DNA of 64,000 bases from the NCBI GenBank assembly GCA_016722525.1, contig JADKJB010000005.1:1-64000 (forward strand), given 5' to 3'. Both the position numbers and the translations under genes were made by a program. Origin of the DNA: Bacteroidota bacterium (GTDB lineage: Bacteria > Bacteroidota > Bacteroidia > AKYH767-A > OLB10). The first letter of the stretch is position 1; each line of letters opens with the position of its first letter. The notes below the pieces were generated by a model. The model saw only the letters and a list, made by a program, of their open reading frames with translations, made no database searches and was not told the origin of the DNA. This document shows, piece after piece, positions 17,728 through 29,121 of the stretch.

Positions 17728-19230
17728 ATGGTAGTTTGTAAATGGATTAAAGATCGTCTTCTTCTAAGCACAGTTCTGGCTTGCTTTTTAATTTTTACTT
17801 CGCTCTCCAAACAAGTATCTGCTCAAAAAGAAAATAATCAATGGATGATCGGTTGGGAATTTCCAACTGATCATTCATTAATTAGATTTTAATACAATAA
17901 GTCCTATATCAAATCTTCAATCCCTCAGGTTTGGCATTTTCTTAACTAATGCAAGTATATGTGACACATCAGCCCAACTGTTATTTTACACAAACGGTCA
18001 TGTAATATACAACCGCAACCACGATTCATTATTTAATACTAGGCATTAATCCAGGGTGGGCAACCAATTATTATGAACCAATGGTATGGGCATCCCACAA
18101 GGTGCATTTATAATTCCCAGACCCGGATTTTATGGCCAATATTTTGTTTTATGAATCTGCAGAAATTGTTGTTCTTGATTCTGTAACAGGACTTCTCCTT
18201 GGTAAATCTATCATATAGTTTAATTGATAAGAGTCTTGGATGGAGGTCTTGGGGGCATAGTCGTAGGCACCAAAAACGTCAATGCTATAAATGATACACT
18301 TGTTTATGGACGCATAACCGGAGTTAAACATGCAAATGGCCGTGACTGGTGGATCTTAGTGCATCATTATAATGATGATGAATATTATTCCATTCTGGTA
18401 ACTCCTACAGGAATTTTAGGCCCTTATACTCAAAATATAGGTAGATTTCATCTTTTTGAACGTTAGCAATGCAATCCTGCTTTAGTCCTCAGGGTGATCA
18501 ATTTGTGATCGGATTAACGGTAAATAAAACAGACGTTGGAAAATGTTGTTGACTTATTTGATTTTGATCGTTGTTCCGGATTGCTACAACCATCGGGAAA
18601 TTGAAATTCCAGATACTGTTTTACTGGCAAGCGGTTGTAGTTTTTCGCCAAGCGGAAGATGGTTATATGTAAGTACCAAAAACATTTACCAGTATGATAC
18701 TTGGGATACAAACATTAAATGCCACCGGGGCATTGTTTCAACATGGATACCACGCAACTCCCACACAGAACCTATCACCATCTGCTGCCGGATGGGAAGA
18801 TTTATGACGAACTGGTTTGTGCCGATTTTCTGCACGTCATTAATGAACCAGATTTGCAAGGTGTTGCATGTGATGAAAAGTAACGAACAGGTACAGTTGT
18901 GCGCTTAACACTTCATGATGCCCAATGCAGCAAATTATTCATTGGGAGCGGTACCGGGCGTGTTTGTGATAGCTACCAGTTAATGAAATTGATCACAATT
19001 TCATGTTTACGTTATCCCAAACCCTAACAATGGGAAATTTTAATATAAGTTACTTTTTACCTCAAAATAAAAATGGCAGTTTGAAATATACGATTTGAAA
19101 TGGTAAAATTGATTTATCATCTCCATTTACCACAATGGAGTTCGTATCCAAGAATACACCCCAAATGAAATTGCATCTGGAATTTACAACTGCAGGAGTT
19201 CAATGAATCACACACCAATATAAAATTAGT
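17728..19230 (+). pseudogene. T9SS-exported protein, heavily frameshifted
   Basis: The signal peptide is KDRLLLSTVLACFLIFTSLS followed by KQVSAQ. Readable segments in changing frames are SNLQSLRFGIFLTNASI, NPGWATNYYEPMVW, and ITGVKHANGRDWWILVHHYN (18224-18466), a phrase typical of a Bacteroidota exported family. Then CSFSPSGRWLYVSTKNIYQY, and a sorting-domain end (EYTPNEIASGIYN). At least six frameshifts. The intact form would be about 490 residues. Function unknown; it was probably surface-bound. Confidence 0.6.
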
Positions 19231-19391
19231 TTGGTGAAGAATTGAATAGCCCTTCAGCATATAAAATAATCTTACTCTGAGAAAATTTATTTGCACACGA
19301 TTATATAATAATCTTTCCAGTGGTAAATTATAGAAACTACAACGATATGAGTTCTGTACTTTTCTAAATGGTTCTACTTCCAAATGATCTG

Positions 19392-19709
19392 TTAGTGGCC
19401 GTTTTCAATTGTTGCTTCCTTTTCAACAATATCTACACTTTTGCGGTAATATTCTTTTATTTCTTGTGAATATTTTATCGTATTAAAAATAATTAATAAA
19501 ACTTCTTTTTGCGGCTCATTCAAACTTCGAGCAAGTTCATCAGATTTGTCAGCACTGTTAAACCAAATTAGTGTTCCAAAATTGCCAATATGCCGAATGA
19601 CGAGAAGGGGAACTTTTGAATTATTGGATGAATTGTATTTCTCTTTTGTTTGAATTATGGTTTTTGCGTCAGTGTCCCCAATCTCCGTAACAAATTTCAC
19701 CGTCATCAA
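19392..19709 (-). CDS. Hypothetical protein, probably 5'-broken
   Basis: 105 residues with no signal peptide and no motif I know. The frame continues sensibly upstream of the Met (VLKTPYYKKPNGQK), so the gene probably starts further right, at 19760-19960, and is frameshifted. The sequence VIRHIGNFGTLIWFNSADKS and a charged C-terminal helix suggest a small soluble protein. It sits between the T9SS relic and the glycerophosphodiesterase inside the accessory block. From 19960 to 20130 nothing further is recognisable. Confidence 0.4.
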   Translation of the reverse strand: MMTVKFVTEIGDTDAKTIIQTKEKYNSSNNSKVPLLVIRHIGNFGTLIWFNSADKSDELARSLNEPQKEVLLIIFNTIKYSQEIKEYYRKSVDIVEKEATIENGH

Positions 19710-20129
19710 TTTTTGTCCATTAGGTTTTTTATAATAGGGTGTCTTTAAAACTCGCTAACAATTTCAGCTTCAATTGGACTTGAAAATCTTTGAAAGGTAT
19801 TGGATTGACAACCATAAGCATCCTGTAATTTTTCATTTCTACATCTTCTGTAAACAAGATCATGTGTTCCGAAGAGAGTTCCTCCCAATCTAACGTATTT
19901 TATTATTTTATCTTGAGTGTATTCTCTTTGACTTACATGATAGTTTTGTAACGTCTGAAACTACTAAGAAAATTGTGTGAATATATTTCGGATTTAAAGG
20001 AAACTTCAAAAGTCTGTTGGTTTTTTTAAGCATTTGAAATTATAGTCATGTTTTTGCTTAAGTAATTGGATAATTTTTTCACCTGTTTCTATCTTGTGGT
20101 CTTCCAAACTAAAACATATTTGCGTTTAA

Positions 20130-21088
20130 TAAATACAAATTTTAATTGTCTTATTAATGAAAGAAAGAAAACGTGTTCCTTAGATGCCATGACATAAACC
20201 ATCCAAATGAAATAAATATTACTGATACTACTACGTTTTGTGCAAAACCTTTATCCAAAAATCTATGATAAACTCCCAAATTTCTTTCATTTTTATGTGA
20301 GTTAATGTTAGGCAAAACCCTTCAAATATTACGTTATCGCAATCTTGCAAAGCTTTGTGCAGTACTTGTTTTGATTTTATTGTCCAACCTAAAATCGGCA
20401 AGCCTAATTTTCGTAGTCTATTGACTTTTTATTAGGAAGATCTAAAAATTAAAGCAATGAAATGCGGTTTACTTTTAAAATTGAAAAACATGTTTTCAAT
20501 AACAATTTTGTCACAAAACTGATTTGTTCACCTTAAAATTGCTTGATAATTGTCCTCTTGTTATTTGAGGAGCATTTTGGCAAACCAAGCTAAAGAAAAT
20601 GGATTAAAGGATTGTATAGCAATATTACCTTTATAGTTCTTTTATTATATTAAGTACAGATTGTTCAAAAGGTCCAACTTTATTTTTGTTTTTAGTTCTA
20701 TAAGTATTGGTACTTTCCCATTAACCAAATCAAAAACTTCAAGCAACGTAGGTATTTCATGGTGAGTCTCAAGCAATCTAAGTGATTTTATTTCTGGGAA
20801 AGTCAAATTTCTAATTTTTTTATCTAATCCGCACATTCTTTTTGTATTGTCATCATGAAAAACTATAACCTGATTATCGGCTAATATATGTACATCAATT
20901 TCTATAAGGTAATTCTCGTCAATAGCTTTTTGAAATGCAGCCAGTGAATTTTCAGGAATTATCCCATCATTTGTATGCAACCCCCGATGAGCAATGGGTA
21001 TAGTTTTGATGAAATTTGCATTTATTATAGCAACAGGCAACAAATCGAGTTTCGCTATGAATGGGGCCAAAACATAGTTAATGCACAA
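20130..21088 (-). pseudogene. Glycerophosphodiester phosphodiesterase, frameshifted
   Basis: The N-terminal half (21088-20645) is a clear GDPD: IPIAHRGLHTNDGIIPENS with the catalytic His-Arg, YLIEIDVHILADNQ with metal-binding Glu and Asp, VFHDDNTKRMCG, and EIPTLLEVFDLVNGKVPILIELK. After 20645 the frame breaks, but later segments belong to the same family (LADFRLDNKIKT, and DCDNVIFEGF in another frame). The enzyme would release glycerol-3-phosphate from deacylated phospholipids. The gene is in an accessory unit that ends at the paired TTTGCATACGA motifs. Confidence 0.7.
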
Positions 21089-21115
21089 AGTGGCATAATA
21101 TTAAAATTAAAAGAA

Positions 21116-21147
21116 TTTGCATACGAATGATATCTATTTGCATACGA
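21116..21147 (+). repeat. Paired 11-bp motif, copy 2 (2 x TTTGCATACGA)
   Basis: Perfect direct copies at 21116-21126 and 21137-21147, 21 bp from start to start (two helical turns). They mark the right end of the first accessory unit. Confidence 0.8.
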
Positions 21148-21196
21148 TTATTACGTTAATCAACTAATTTTCAAGGTGATATGATGGCTTTTTATT

Positions 21197-21440
21197 GGTT
21201 CAAGTAGGCCCACCCCCCTGAAGCAGAGAAAGCCTTGCCTAACCGGCGGGGCTTTCACGCTTCAGGGGGGTGGGCCTAATCCTGAAGCGTGTTGCGAACT
21301 TCGTAGCGTTAGCGGAGAAGTGAAGCAACTCTGCTTTGGGATAGGATTTGTAAACAAAGCATTCATTTATCGAAAACCTCTGGAACCCTTGCGGACAAGA
21401 CTTGCAGGGGTTTTTGCTTTTTTGAAATCGTATGCGAATT
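21197..21440. repeat. Junction block 1: tRNA 3' tail copy, 18-bp palindrome, inverted motif
   Basis: It begins GGTTCAAGTAGGCCCAC, the 3' end of the 17348 tRNA with GAGCCC removed. GGCCCACCCCCCTGAAGC (21207-21224) pairs perfectly with GCTTCAGGGGGGTGGGCC (21259-21276), with a smaller stem nested in the loop. A second hairpin pairs CCTGAAGC with GCTTTGGG. A terminator-like stem (ACCCTTGC/GCAGGGGT plus T run) follows near 21390. The block ends with TCGTATGCGAA (21428-21438), the inverted form of the paired motif. No ORF. Confidence 0.75.
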
Positions 21441-21492
21441 AACCTGTGGAATTACGCGACCTTAAGTGTTTGGTTCTCAATGCGAAATTTTA

Positions 21493-21860
21493 TTAATTCA
21501 AATTCTTAACAAAAAACTCCTTTAGTTTGACTTCAATTTGTTTTACATATTCAGGTTTCCAATAGGTTGCTATATGACGTGCGCCTTCAATAAGAATTAA
21601 CTCTGTAGTTTTTGCATTTGAGTCTTTGCTGAATGCTTCATCCGTTATATAATTTATATCAGCACTGCTTCCCGCAATCATCAATAGAGGTTGATGGATC
21701 AGATCCATATTAGTTTATGCATCCGATGTCATTAATCAAGCAGCCGGCTCATGGTGTATAAAAAAGTTGAATTTGAATGCGCGCGAGTTCAATAATAATA
21801 TTCATAACCATCGAGATAAAGATCGGGTGGTGTTTTAGCAATTTCTTCGTCGGCGTGTTA
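21493..21860 (-). pseudogene. Alpha/beta hydrolase, C-terminal fragment
   Basis: The fragment reads DLIHQPLLMIAGSSADINYI, with a catalytic-Asp-like region, and GARHIATYWKPEYVKQIEVK, with the catalytic-type His. Upstream frames give TPPDLYLDGYEYYY and TRAHSNSTFLYTM, typical of a Bacteroidota alpha/beta hydrolase group. The nucleophile-elbow half is missing and at least two frameshifts are present, so it cannot be active. It is the leftmost gene of the second accessory unit. Confidence 0.6.
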
Positions 21861-21902
21861 AATAAAAATATCGAATATAGATCCCCACATTGGCAATTTT
21901 AA

Positions 21903-24900
21903 TTATTGCTTAACAAATTTTATTTTGTTGTTTATTTCACCATTGGACTCTCTAAATATTACATAGTACAGACCGGGTGACAAATTTGCAATATCTATAT
22001 TTTCCGGAGGTTGAAATTATTTTAGTTAAAACTGACTGGCCATTAACATTAATCATTTCAATTGAGAATATACCGTCATGCATACCTTCAATTTGCACAG
22101 TAGATGATGATGGGTTAGGAACAACTGTAAGTTTATTCACCAAATTCTTAGAACTTGAAGTTTGATTATTACTGGAAGAAGCCCTATAGGCAACTCCATT
22201 GCAAGTTTCCAATAATATATCAACTTCATCCAATGGCAAACTTCCATCCAAAATTCCTATTTCTAAGTTAGTTAAGCATATTATTTTATCTAAATATTCT
22301 TGGTCGGCTACCTCTATCCAATTATACATCGTGTTTAGCAAATTGACAGACAAATCTCTTCTACCAGCTACTCTGTACACTTGAGCTTTATTAAAGGTTA
22401 AGTACAATTTTTCAGAATAGTCATTTGAAGTTATCGCTCTATTAATATAAGTATCAAGCACCGAACAAACCTGTAATACTTCTGATGATAGATTTGTCGC
22501 ATTGTCAATTTCTTCCAATTGTCCTTTTTGGAAAGCGTTACCATATACCTCTAACATTTTTTCCAAAGACACTTTTGAATATATTTTCAGAAGCATCAGG
22601 CGCAGAAATAACATATAATAACACCTCAGCAAATAATGCAAGTGATTCAACCAATTCTATACCGTCAATTTGTTTAATTCTCTCAGAAGCTTCGACGGCT
22701 GCTTCATTTAGAATTTTATTGGTGTAAGATGATGTTGTAATATATTCACAAGTGGGGCAATCCGCCATTGGAGATTCTACTCTGCATCCTGGGCATGGTA
22801 TTGCTTGACCACATGGTGTTGCACTTATAGGAGAACTATCAATCAAAGTCACTGCTTGCTGGAAAAACGGCGGTGGGCAATATGTTGTGTTAACATTGGT
22901 GTTTACTAAATAATCATCTATTGAAAAATTGCCATTCATATTCCAATGGTTGTTACTAACATCCAAACCTAAAGGGAATGGATTACAATTTACTCCAGCC
23001 CGAACGGTTCCATTTATTGCAGACTGCGAACCGCCACCACCTAATGGCTGTAAATCATTATAACCTCCAATTAACTCTATCCTTCTGGCAATATTTAATC
23101 CTATCGTAGTTCCGTTATCTGTTGCGGTTACTTGAGGAGAGAATGTTGCAGTGCCTTGCATATCTAAAATGGAATTATAACCCATATTAAATCCAAATTG
23201 TGTATTTCTTGATACTAATCCACAATCCACTCTTATAGTTGTTCCAACACCTCTTATTCCTGTTGAATTTTCACTTATCCAAGGGTTATGAACTGTTAAG
23301 CTTGCTGTTGCATCACCTTCATAAAAGTAACCTTCATCGTTATATGTACAATAGCCACCGTCACTATTGGACGGGAATGACATTCTATACCCTTACCAAC
23401 CAAATTTTGTGTTGTTGGTAAAGCACAATTCCTGAGATTGATTCCTTTATCGTATGAGTACAATCCATATTTACAATCTCTGAATATAGAACCATCAATT
23501 GACAATGGAGAACCACCATAGGTTTGGAAAGCATAAATTCCAAACTTTCCAAATTGAAAAGTGGAATGGTTTATAATAACGTTGGGCTGTCCAAAAGGAA
23601 TAAACCTCTATGACCATTAAACGACCCGGTATTAGAAGTAAGAAGTGCATTATCTATTTTTATAGCTGTGTTTAGCCCATCACATTGTAGTCTACTATCA
23701 GGCCACAACTCAACTTTTCCTAATACTATTTCAAAATTTGTAACTGTTTTGGAATATATACAGACTCTTGAATTATTTCCATTACCTTTTTATTCTGATT
23801 GGTATTTGCTAAAACAAATTGACAATTGGTTTGAGCTGTAATATTGTTGCTGGGAAATAATTGGCTATTGAATCTAATAAATCCATCCCCAGTGAATGTA
23901 AATATTGAAGGTCCTCCAGATATATCTTTTAAACTTAAACGACCAGTTATTTCCAGAATCGAATTTATATCAACCAATTCAATAGTTGCTCCTCTGTATT
24001 CCAATTCTCCTCCTTCTTCAACAACAATAATTCCATCGTTAACAATTGCAAAGGAACTTTCATTCATAATCAATTTAGAACCCGACTTTACCACAAGTCT
24101 TGCTGATTCTCCAATAATTATTTTACTGTTAGACTTTAACTCCAGTACACTTCCATTTGCAATTGTAAAAATTGAATTAGGTTTAAGTTCAATAATAGAA
24201 TTTTCTCTTGCAGTAAAATGTGTTGGTATGGTAAAAAGATGGGTTCCGTTTGCATCAACACCTTGGGAAAAAAGATGTGTTCCGCTTTTGCCTCTATCAA
24301 GTAACACCTCTTTAAATTCATCTACAATAAGACTCGGAAGTGCTGTATTAAAAATATGTGGGCTCAGTTGTATTTCTCCACACCAACGAACATTCTGGTC
24401 CACTAAATAATCATCAAATTTTAAACGAGCCTTAACAGCACCTTGTCCATATGTTGCGGGCAAATAATTTTCACTTAATATTTCAAATGAAATTCCATTT
24501 AACCAAATATTTCTATTTTCGAACGATTTGGAAGGTTGAGTGGCATCAAAATTAAAATTTAAATTCGGTCCTGATTTATGAGTATAAATAGGAACAGGTG
24601 CTGGATTAGACGCTATATAAAATTTGGGTTTTGTAGCAAAGCTGAATCCATCTTTTGTATCTCCACGGGAATGAACATTATATTTGAGAATTCCATTTAC
24701 ATCAAACTCAGAATAACCTGGCTGAGAAAAATCGGAAAATTTATTTAAAAATCCATCATTATCTGTATTATGATAGTTGTACAACTCTGAAAAACCAGTA
24801 AATGGATTAGGAAGTGTATTTGGTGAGTAGTTGTTGATAGGAGTAGACCAGTGATTCCAAATACAAGCAGAATTGTTCACATCAAGAACGGGGCTTTCGT

Positions 24901-26239
24901 AATGAAAATCAAAATTTCCTTCTGCTGTAATGGGAAGTAACCAACTTGCTAAAGAATTTGGTTCCTCTTGCGAAGAGCCTTGTCCAGCATTTAATAAAAA
25001 AGGAGTAGTATCGTCTTTAATATCTTTTCCTATTTGCATATAACAGTTCATGCCCGGCACCCATGGTTCTTTGCATGTATTTCCTTCCCACAGCGAATGG
25101 TCGAAATAATTAATATTCTGATGATTTTCAAGCCATAAGTATTGATTCTTTGTATCGCCAAGTGCAAGGCAATCAATATAGGGCATTTTCAATCTGATTG
25201 CATCTCCATATGTAACAAAATCTCTTAAAACAACATCAATTCCATTTGGATAGAGTAGAAAATCATTAAAAGATAAATCAGAATCAATATCACTATTTGT
25301 TAAATCCTTAGCCATTATCAAATCCGACTTAGTAATAGTTTGGTTTTAAATCACTCCAACCACGCCAGCCACAAAATCTCTATCCCATCCTGAAACAACA
25401 TTCGAAACCCCAGCTCCATTACTTTGAGTGGCATTCCCCATGGATTGGATTTAAATGGTACAGTATGGTTACCTGCACCATCTCCTAAATGCCAATCATT
25501 GTCACCAAACATACCATGAAAAATTCCTGAATTACAAATTGAATACTATTTAAATCAGAGCACATTCCGAAGGCACAGCTAACATCAATTCCTGAAGTAC
25601 CAATTGTGTTTAAAGGATAAGTCCCATAAATGCATGCACCTCGGAACCACCACCAGGACTACATGGTTGATTTGGATTATTTCTAAAAAAATCATTAAAA
25701 CATCGATCCGGTTATTATTTCCTGCTGGTTTAATTACAAAGGAGTAATAACATTATTTGCATCAGCAATTGTATAATGGTCAAAATCCGCAACTGAAGTA
25801 TAAGTGCCAAAATTCAACTGGCCATTATCTAATCTCGTGTCTATTTCATCGAGAACATCAGTTATATGGTTCCCTGAACATGGAATTTGAATGACAGAAT
25901 TAATATAATCACCTTCAACTTTTAATTTTCCAAATGAAGATTCCCAAAAGTACCTTGATATATAAGCGTTCGGATTTGGACTGGTGGTGAAGTTTGGGTC
26001 AAAAAATCATCCACATTTATAGGTAAATTTCCATATGTCCAATTTGTCTGGTCATTGGGAGCACATGGTCCAAGTAGTTCAGCAAATGCCATCATAACTC
26101 TTATTGAAGTACCGTTGGTATTTACAGGATAGGAATGCCCATTATAAGAAAGTTGTTGAGATTTTGATTCCTGAATTGTGCCTACCACAAAAATCAGAAG
26201 TGTACAAATATTCCTAAAGAAATAAAATTTTGATTTCAT
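21903..26239 (-). pseudogene. Large T9SS-exported beta-helix protein, frameshifted
   Basis: The intact gene would encode about 1,440 residues. The N-terminus has a signal peptide (ICTLLIFVVGTIQESKSQ). From 25321 to 23726 there is a long open frame ending in parallel-beta-helix ladders (IELKPNSIFTIANGSVLELK, IIIGESARLVVKSGSKLI). The helix continues in the frames at 23505-23296 and 23383-22538, then comes a helical part and a T9SS sorting domain (KLTVVPNPSSSTVQIEGM; in the last frame ANLSPGLYYVIFRESNG) that stops at 21903. At least five frameshifts, densest at 25330-25920. Such beta-helix proteins are adhesins or polysaccharide-acting enzymes; no catalytic signature is visible. It makes up most of the second accessory unit. 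Confidence 0.65.
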
Positions 26240-26274
26240 AAAATGAGTTTTAAATAGTGAACAATTCCTTATAT

Positions 26275-27166
26275 TTATTTGATTATTAACTTTTGAAAAT
26301 ATTGATTAAAATTAGAATCGTTTAAAACAAGGAAATAAAATCCTGAATCAATCGATGGAATGTTGATTTTATTTTCGTTAATATCATAAATCTGGATAAT
26401 TTTACCTGATACACTCATTAACGAGGCAGAAATAAAGGTAAAATTGCTTTGAATATTTAAAACGGCATTAGAAGAAATTGGATTGGGAAAAATAGTATTT
26501 ACTTTGTTACTGGTTTCTGTAAGTCCCACCACTTGCCCTGTCCATGGCCTAAAAGTAAGGGTAAAGGAAGTTGAAATTGGAACTCCTTGATTTAAGAAAT
26601 CAATAAAATTCATGCTATCAGGTTGACAACATAAAAATGCAGCATTGCAAGTATCTGTAATCAAATGGAAGCAAAATAACAATTAGTCGGTAGGTTGGTT
26701 CGGAATTAACATCCAATATAAAACTCGGCTTTAGGTAATCCAGGGGTAGTGGGAAATGGCAAAGAATCCGCATATAATACCGAACTGTCCCAACTTAATT
26801 TTAATGGATAGTTCGCATTTCTAACATAAAGTATATAATCGTTGGCTTGAAAAATATTTATATCAATATTGGTTACTGAATCAAAACCTTGACATATAAA
26901 CGTGTCAAATGCACCAGGGATACTATCAAATTCGTATTTTTTCTCATTAAAACACCCTCATCATAGCAGGTAAATATTTCTCCATAAGTTCCATCATATC
27001 CTATAAAAACGGTATCCTTCTGACCAATTGCATCCTCAATAAAAATTGGAAAAACCCATGATGGCTGCTGAAGAGCACCGGGAATCAAATATGTTTGTGA
27101 AAAGGAGGTTTTGCCTAAAAGAATATTCGCTATAATAAAAATGCAAAGTTGGAATTTAAAAATCAT
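26275..27166 (-). pseudogene. T9SS-exported protein, frameshifted
   Basis: The N-terminal signal peptide is FQLCIFIIANILLGKTSFSQ. It is followed by PGALQQPSWVFPIFIEDAIG and IGYDGTYGEIFTCYDEG. After a frameshift near 26930 the protein continues (IDINIFQANDYILYVRNANY), and another near 26690 leads to TFRPWTGQVVGLTETSNKVN and the sorting domain (TIFPNPISSNAVLNIQSN, SGKIIQIYDINE, IDSGFYFLVLN). About 295 residues if whole. It lies directly upstream of the large beta-helix gene on the same strand, so the two may have formed one secreted-protein operon. Its role is unknown. Confidence 0.6.
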
Positions 27167-27297
27167 GGTTTAAAATTTTGAAAAGTGTATTGTGAAAGTA
27201 AATGTAAAAAATTGAAATATCAAATTTTACAAGAAAAGTTGACATATATTTGATTAAATGGCCGGAACTATTTTCATGACTTTGAATATAGTTTTTA

Positions 27298-27329
27298 TTT
27301 GCATACGATCCCCAAGAATTTGCATACGA
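27298..27329 (+). repeat. Paired 11-bp motif, copy 3 (2 x TTTGCATACGA)
   Basis: Perfect direct copies at 27298-27308 and 27319-27329, again 21 bp apart. They mark the right end of the second accessory unit. Confidence 0.8.
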
Positions 27330-27378
27330 TTAATTCAGTAAAGGACTATAAATCAAAAGAGTAAATAGGTAAAATATT

Positions 27379-27730
27379 GGTTCAAGTAGGCCCACCCCCC
27401 TGAAGCAGAGAAGCCTCGCCTAACCGGCGGGGCTTTCACGCTCAGGGCTGGCCTAATCCCGAAGCGTGTTGCGCAACCGTAGCGCAAGCGGGAGAAGTGA
27501 AGCAACTCTGCTTCGGGATTGGATTAGGAAGTATTGATTTTCATTTTGCTACCAACTTACAGAGCTCTTTCATCAGCTTTATATAAAATAAAAAGCCTAA
27601 CGCATAACAAAGGCCGGGGCGTTTTTCGCTTCAGGGTGGGCCGATCCTGAAGCGTGTTGGTGAACTCCGAAGCGGAGCGAAGGAGTGAAACAACTCTGCT
27701 TCAGGATTGCTTTTTGAAATCGTATGCGAA
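27379..27730. repeat. Junction block 2: tRNA 3' tail copy, palindromes, inverted motif
   Basis: It starts GGTTCAAGTAGGCCCACCCC, nearly identical to junction block 1. The 18-bp arm is damaged on the right (GCTCAGGGCTGGCC). A second hairpin joins CCTAATCCCGAAGC (27433-) to GCTTCGGGATTGGATTAGG. A further palindromic piece at 27606-27710 repeats the TCCTGAAGCGTGTTG...CTGCTTCAGGA plan. It ends with TCGTATGCGAA (27720-27730). No ORF. Confidence 0.72.
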
Positions 27731-27756
27731 TTCGAGAATCTTATATGAAAGTGTTA

Positions 27757-28449
27757 TCAATTCCCTTGCACAATCTGCTTTAACTTACTCATTAAAAAAT
27801 TGAATCTCTCCGTGCGGGTTTCATAAAATAAATTTCCTAAAACCGCTTCCTGCGAAGTACTGTCTGCAAGAATGTTTTGAAATTCCGCCTTTAGAAAATT
27901 CAAAACGTCTTCAGGTGAGTTTAAAATTGTTTCTACTAAATCAATTCTGTTATCAAGTATGTAAATGATGTCTTCAAAATCATGACTGGTACGTGGATCT
28001 TTCCCACCCCGATCGTGATAAGCATCAAATTTTGATGCAAGAAAATAAGCCAACGGCAAAATACGAACAAGTGCATCTTCTACTTTAACTTCCTGTAAAT
28101 ATTTAAATCCTGGGCCATACCATTTATCTGATGGAGCCCAACCAATAGCTTGTGTTGACATTACATCTACTTTCACATCTTCATAAAGAAAACGGCAAAT
28201 GACTTTTTCATTCGTGGTTTGACGAAATCCTTTCTTAATCAAATCAAGTCTTAGATTTTCCAATTCACCCACAGACAAAATTTCCAAACTTATATCTACA
28301 TCTTTAGTTGGGCGTACATCATCGGCTGCAGAGTCGTTAATGTATAAACTCACTACTGCTCCACCAACAAATACCACACGCTCATTTAATTCACCGAGAG
28401 CTTGTGCTACTTTTTTTATGACACCCAGGTTAATAGTCGTATTCTTCAC
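27757..28449 (-). CDS. Nucleotidyltransferase, AbiEii-like putative toxin
   Basis: 230 residues with a minimal nucleotidyltransferase core: VVFVGGAVVSLYIND (the GG-S element), then RPTKDVDISLEI (the metal-binding D-x-D) and DVKVDVMSTQ (third Asp). The rest (LPLAYFLASKFDAYHDRGG, TSHDFEDIIYILDNR) is the helical part seen in AbiEii/MenT-type proteins. Such enzymes add nucleotides to tRNA or another target and act as toxins in type IV toxin-antitoxin or phage-defence pairs. Its ATG overlaps the stop of the upstream HTH gene by 4 bp, which fits translational coupling. The gene is intact, unlike its neighbours. The toxin role is inferred from family and pairing. Confidence 0.8.
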   Translation of the reverse strand: MKNTTINLGVIKKVAQALGELNERVVFVGGAVVSLYINDSAADDVRPTKDVDISLEILSVGELENLRLDLIKKGFRQTTNEKVICRFLYEDVKVDVMSTQAIGWAPSDKWYGPGFKYLQEVKVEDALVRILPLAYFLASKFDAYHDRGGKDPRTSHDFEDIIYILDNRIDLVETILNSPEDVLNFLKAEFQNILADSTSQEAVLGNLFYETRTERFNFLMSKLKQIVQGN

Positions 28450-28940
28450 ATTAATCGATTTGTTAGTTCTTCTATAGCAAGTTTTCTTTCCCGGGCTTTT
28501 CCTACCCGCAACGCATCTACCAATGATAGTAATTCATGCAATTGATTATCGTTACTCACAGCATCTGGTACCGAAGGATACAATGGTAAAATACTTTGTC
28601 CTCTCATTTTACCTTTTGCACTCGGCCAAACATAATTCTCATCACTCATTATAATTTTGTTTAGCGGTAAAAATGAATGAGCGGTAGGTACACCTCTCAC
28701 CATTGCGCCTGGTTTTTGAGGAAAGACATAACTTATACCATATTTTAAAAATTCCAATAGCGAATTGCGCATAACCTTTTTCCCATTTTCAAATAATAAC
28801 CCTGCATATTGCATTCGTACCAAAGACTGACTGATTTCCGATTGACTCATAATTAAGGAATCTGCCAATTCTTTTTGCTTCCAATCATCATTATTGGTAG
28901 CAATTATTTTAAGCAGAATTACAACATCCTGCGGTTTCAT
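28446..28940 (-). CDS. Winged-HTH regulator, putative antitoxin partner
   Basis: 164 residues. The N-terminal winged helix-turn-helix is clear (KQKELADSLIMSQSEISQSL, then MQYAGLLFENGKK). The C-terminal half (FPQKPGAMVRGVPTAHSF, GQSILPLYPSVPDAV) is shared by regulators found next to AbiEii-like nucleotidyltransferases. It precedes that gene with an ATGA overlap. It likely represses the pair by binding upstream and may neutralise the enzyme. An alternative is a plain transcription factor with an unrelated neighbour, but the overlap argues against it. Confidence 0.75.
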   Translation of the reverse strand: MKPQDVVILLKIIATNNDDWKQKELADSLIMSQSEISQSLVRMQYAGLLFENGKKVMRNSLLEFLKYGISYVFPQKPGAMVRGVPTAHSFLPLNKIIMSDENYVWPSAKGKMRGQSILPLYPSVPDAVSNDNQLHELLSLVDALRVGKARERKLAIEELTNRLM

Positions 28941-29121
28941 CTGATAATTACATTGTTTTATTTATTTTGAGATTATCGCACATCGCAATATGAAATAATA
29001 TAACTAATTAATTTCATAATCAAGAATTTGTGAATCAATATCGCATATCGCAATATACGATATTTAAATCTTGGGGTTACATCTCAGTTAATCAAGTTAT
29101 TAACTGCGGAAATCAAATGAA

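Noticed and set aside
27576..27640. Degenerate attC (GCCTAAC, GCATAAC strings) in junction block 2
   Set aside because: The core-like strings are adjacent to each other rather than at the two ends of a stem, and the block's palindromes have different ends; probably chance.
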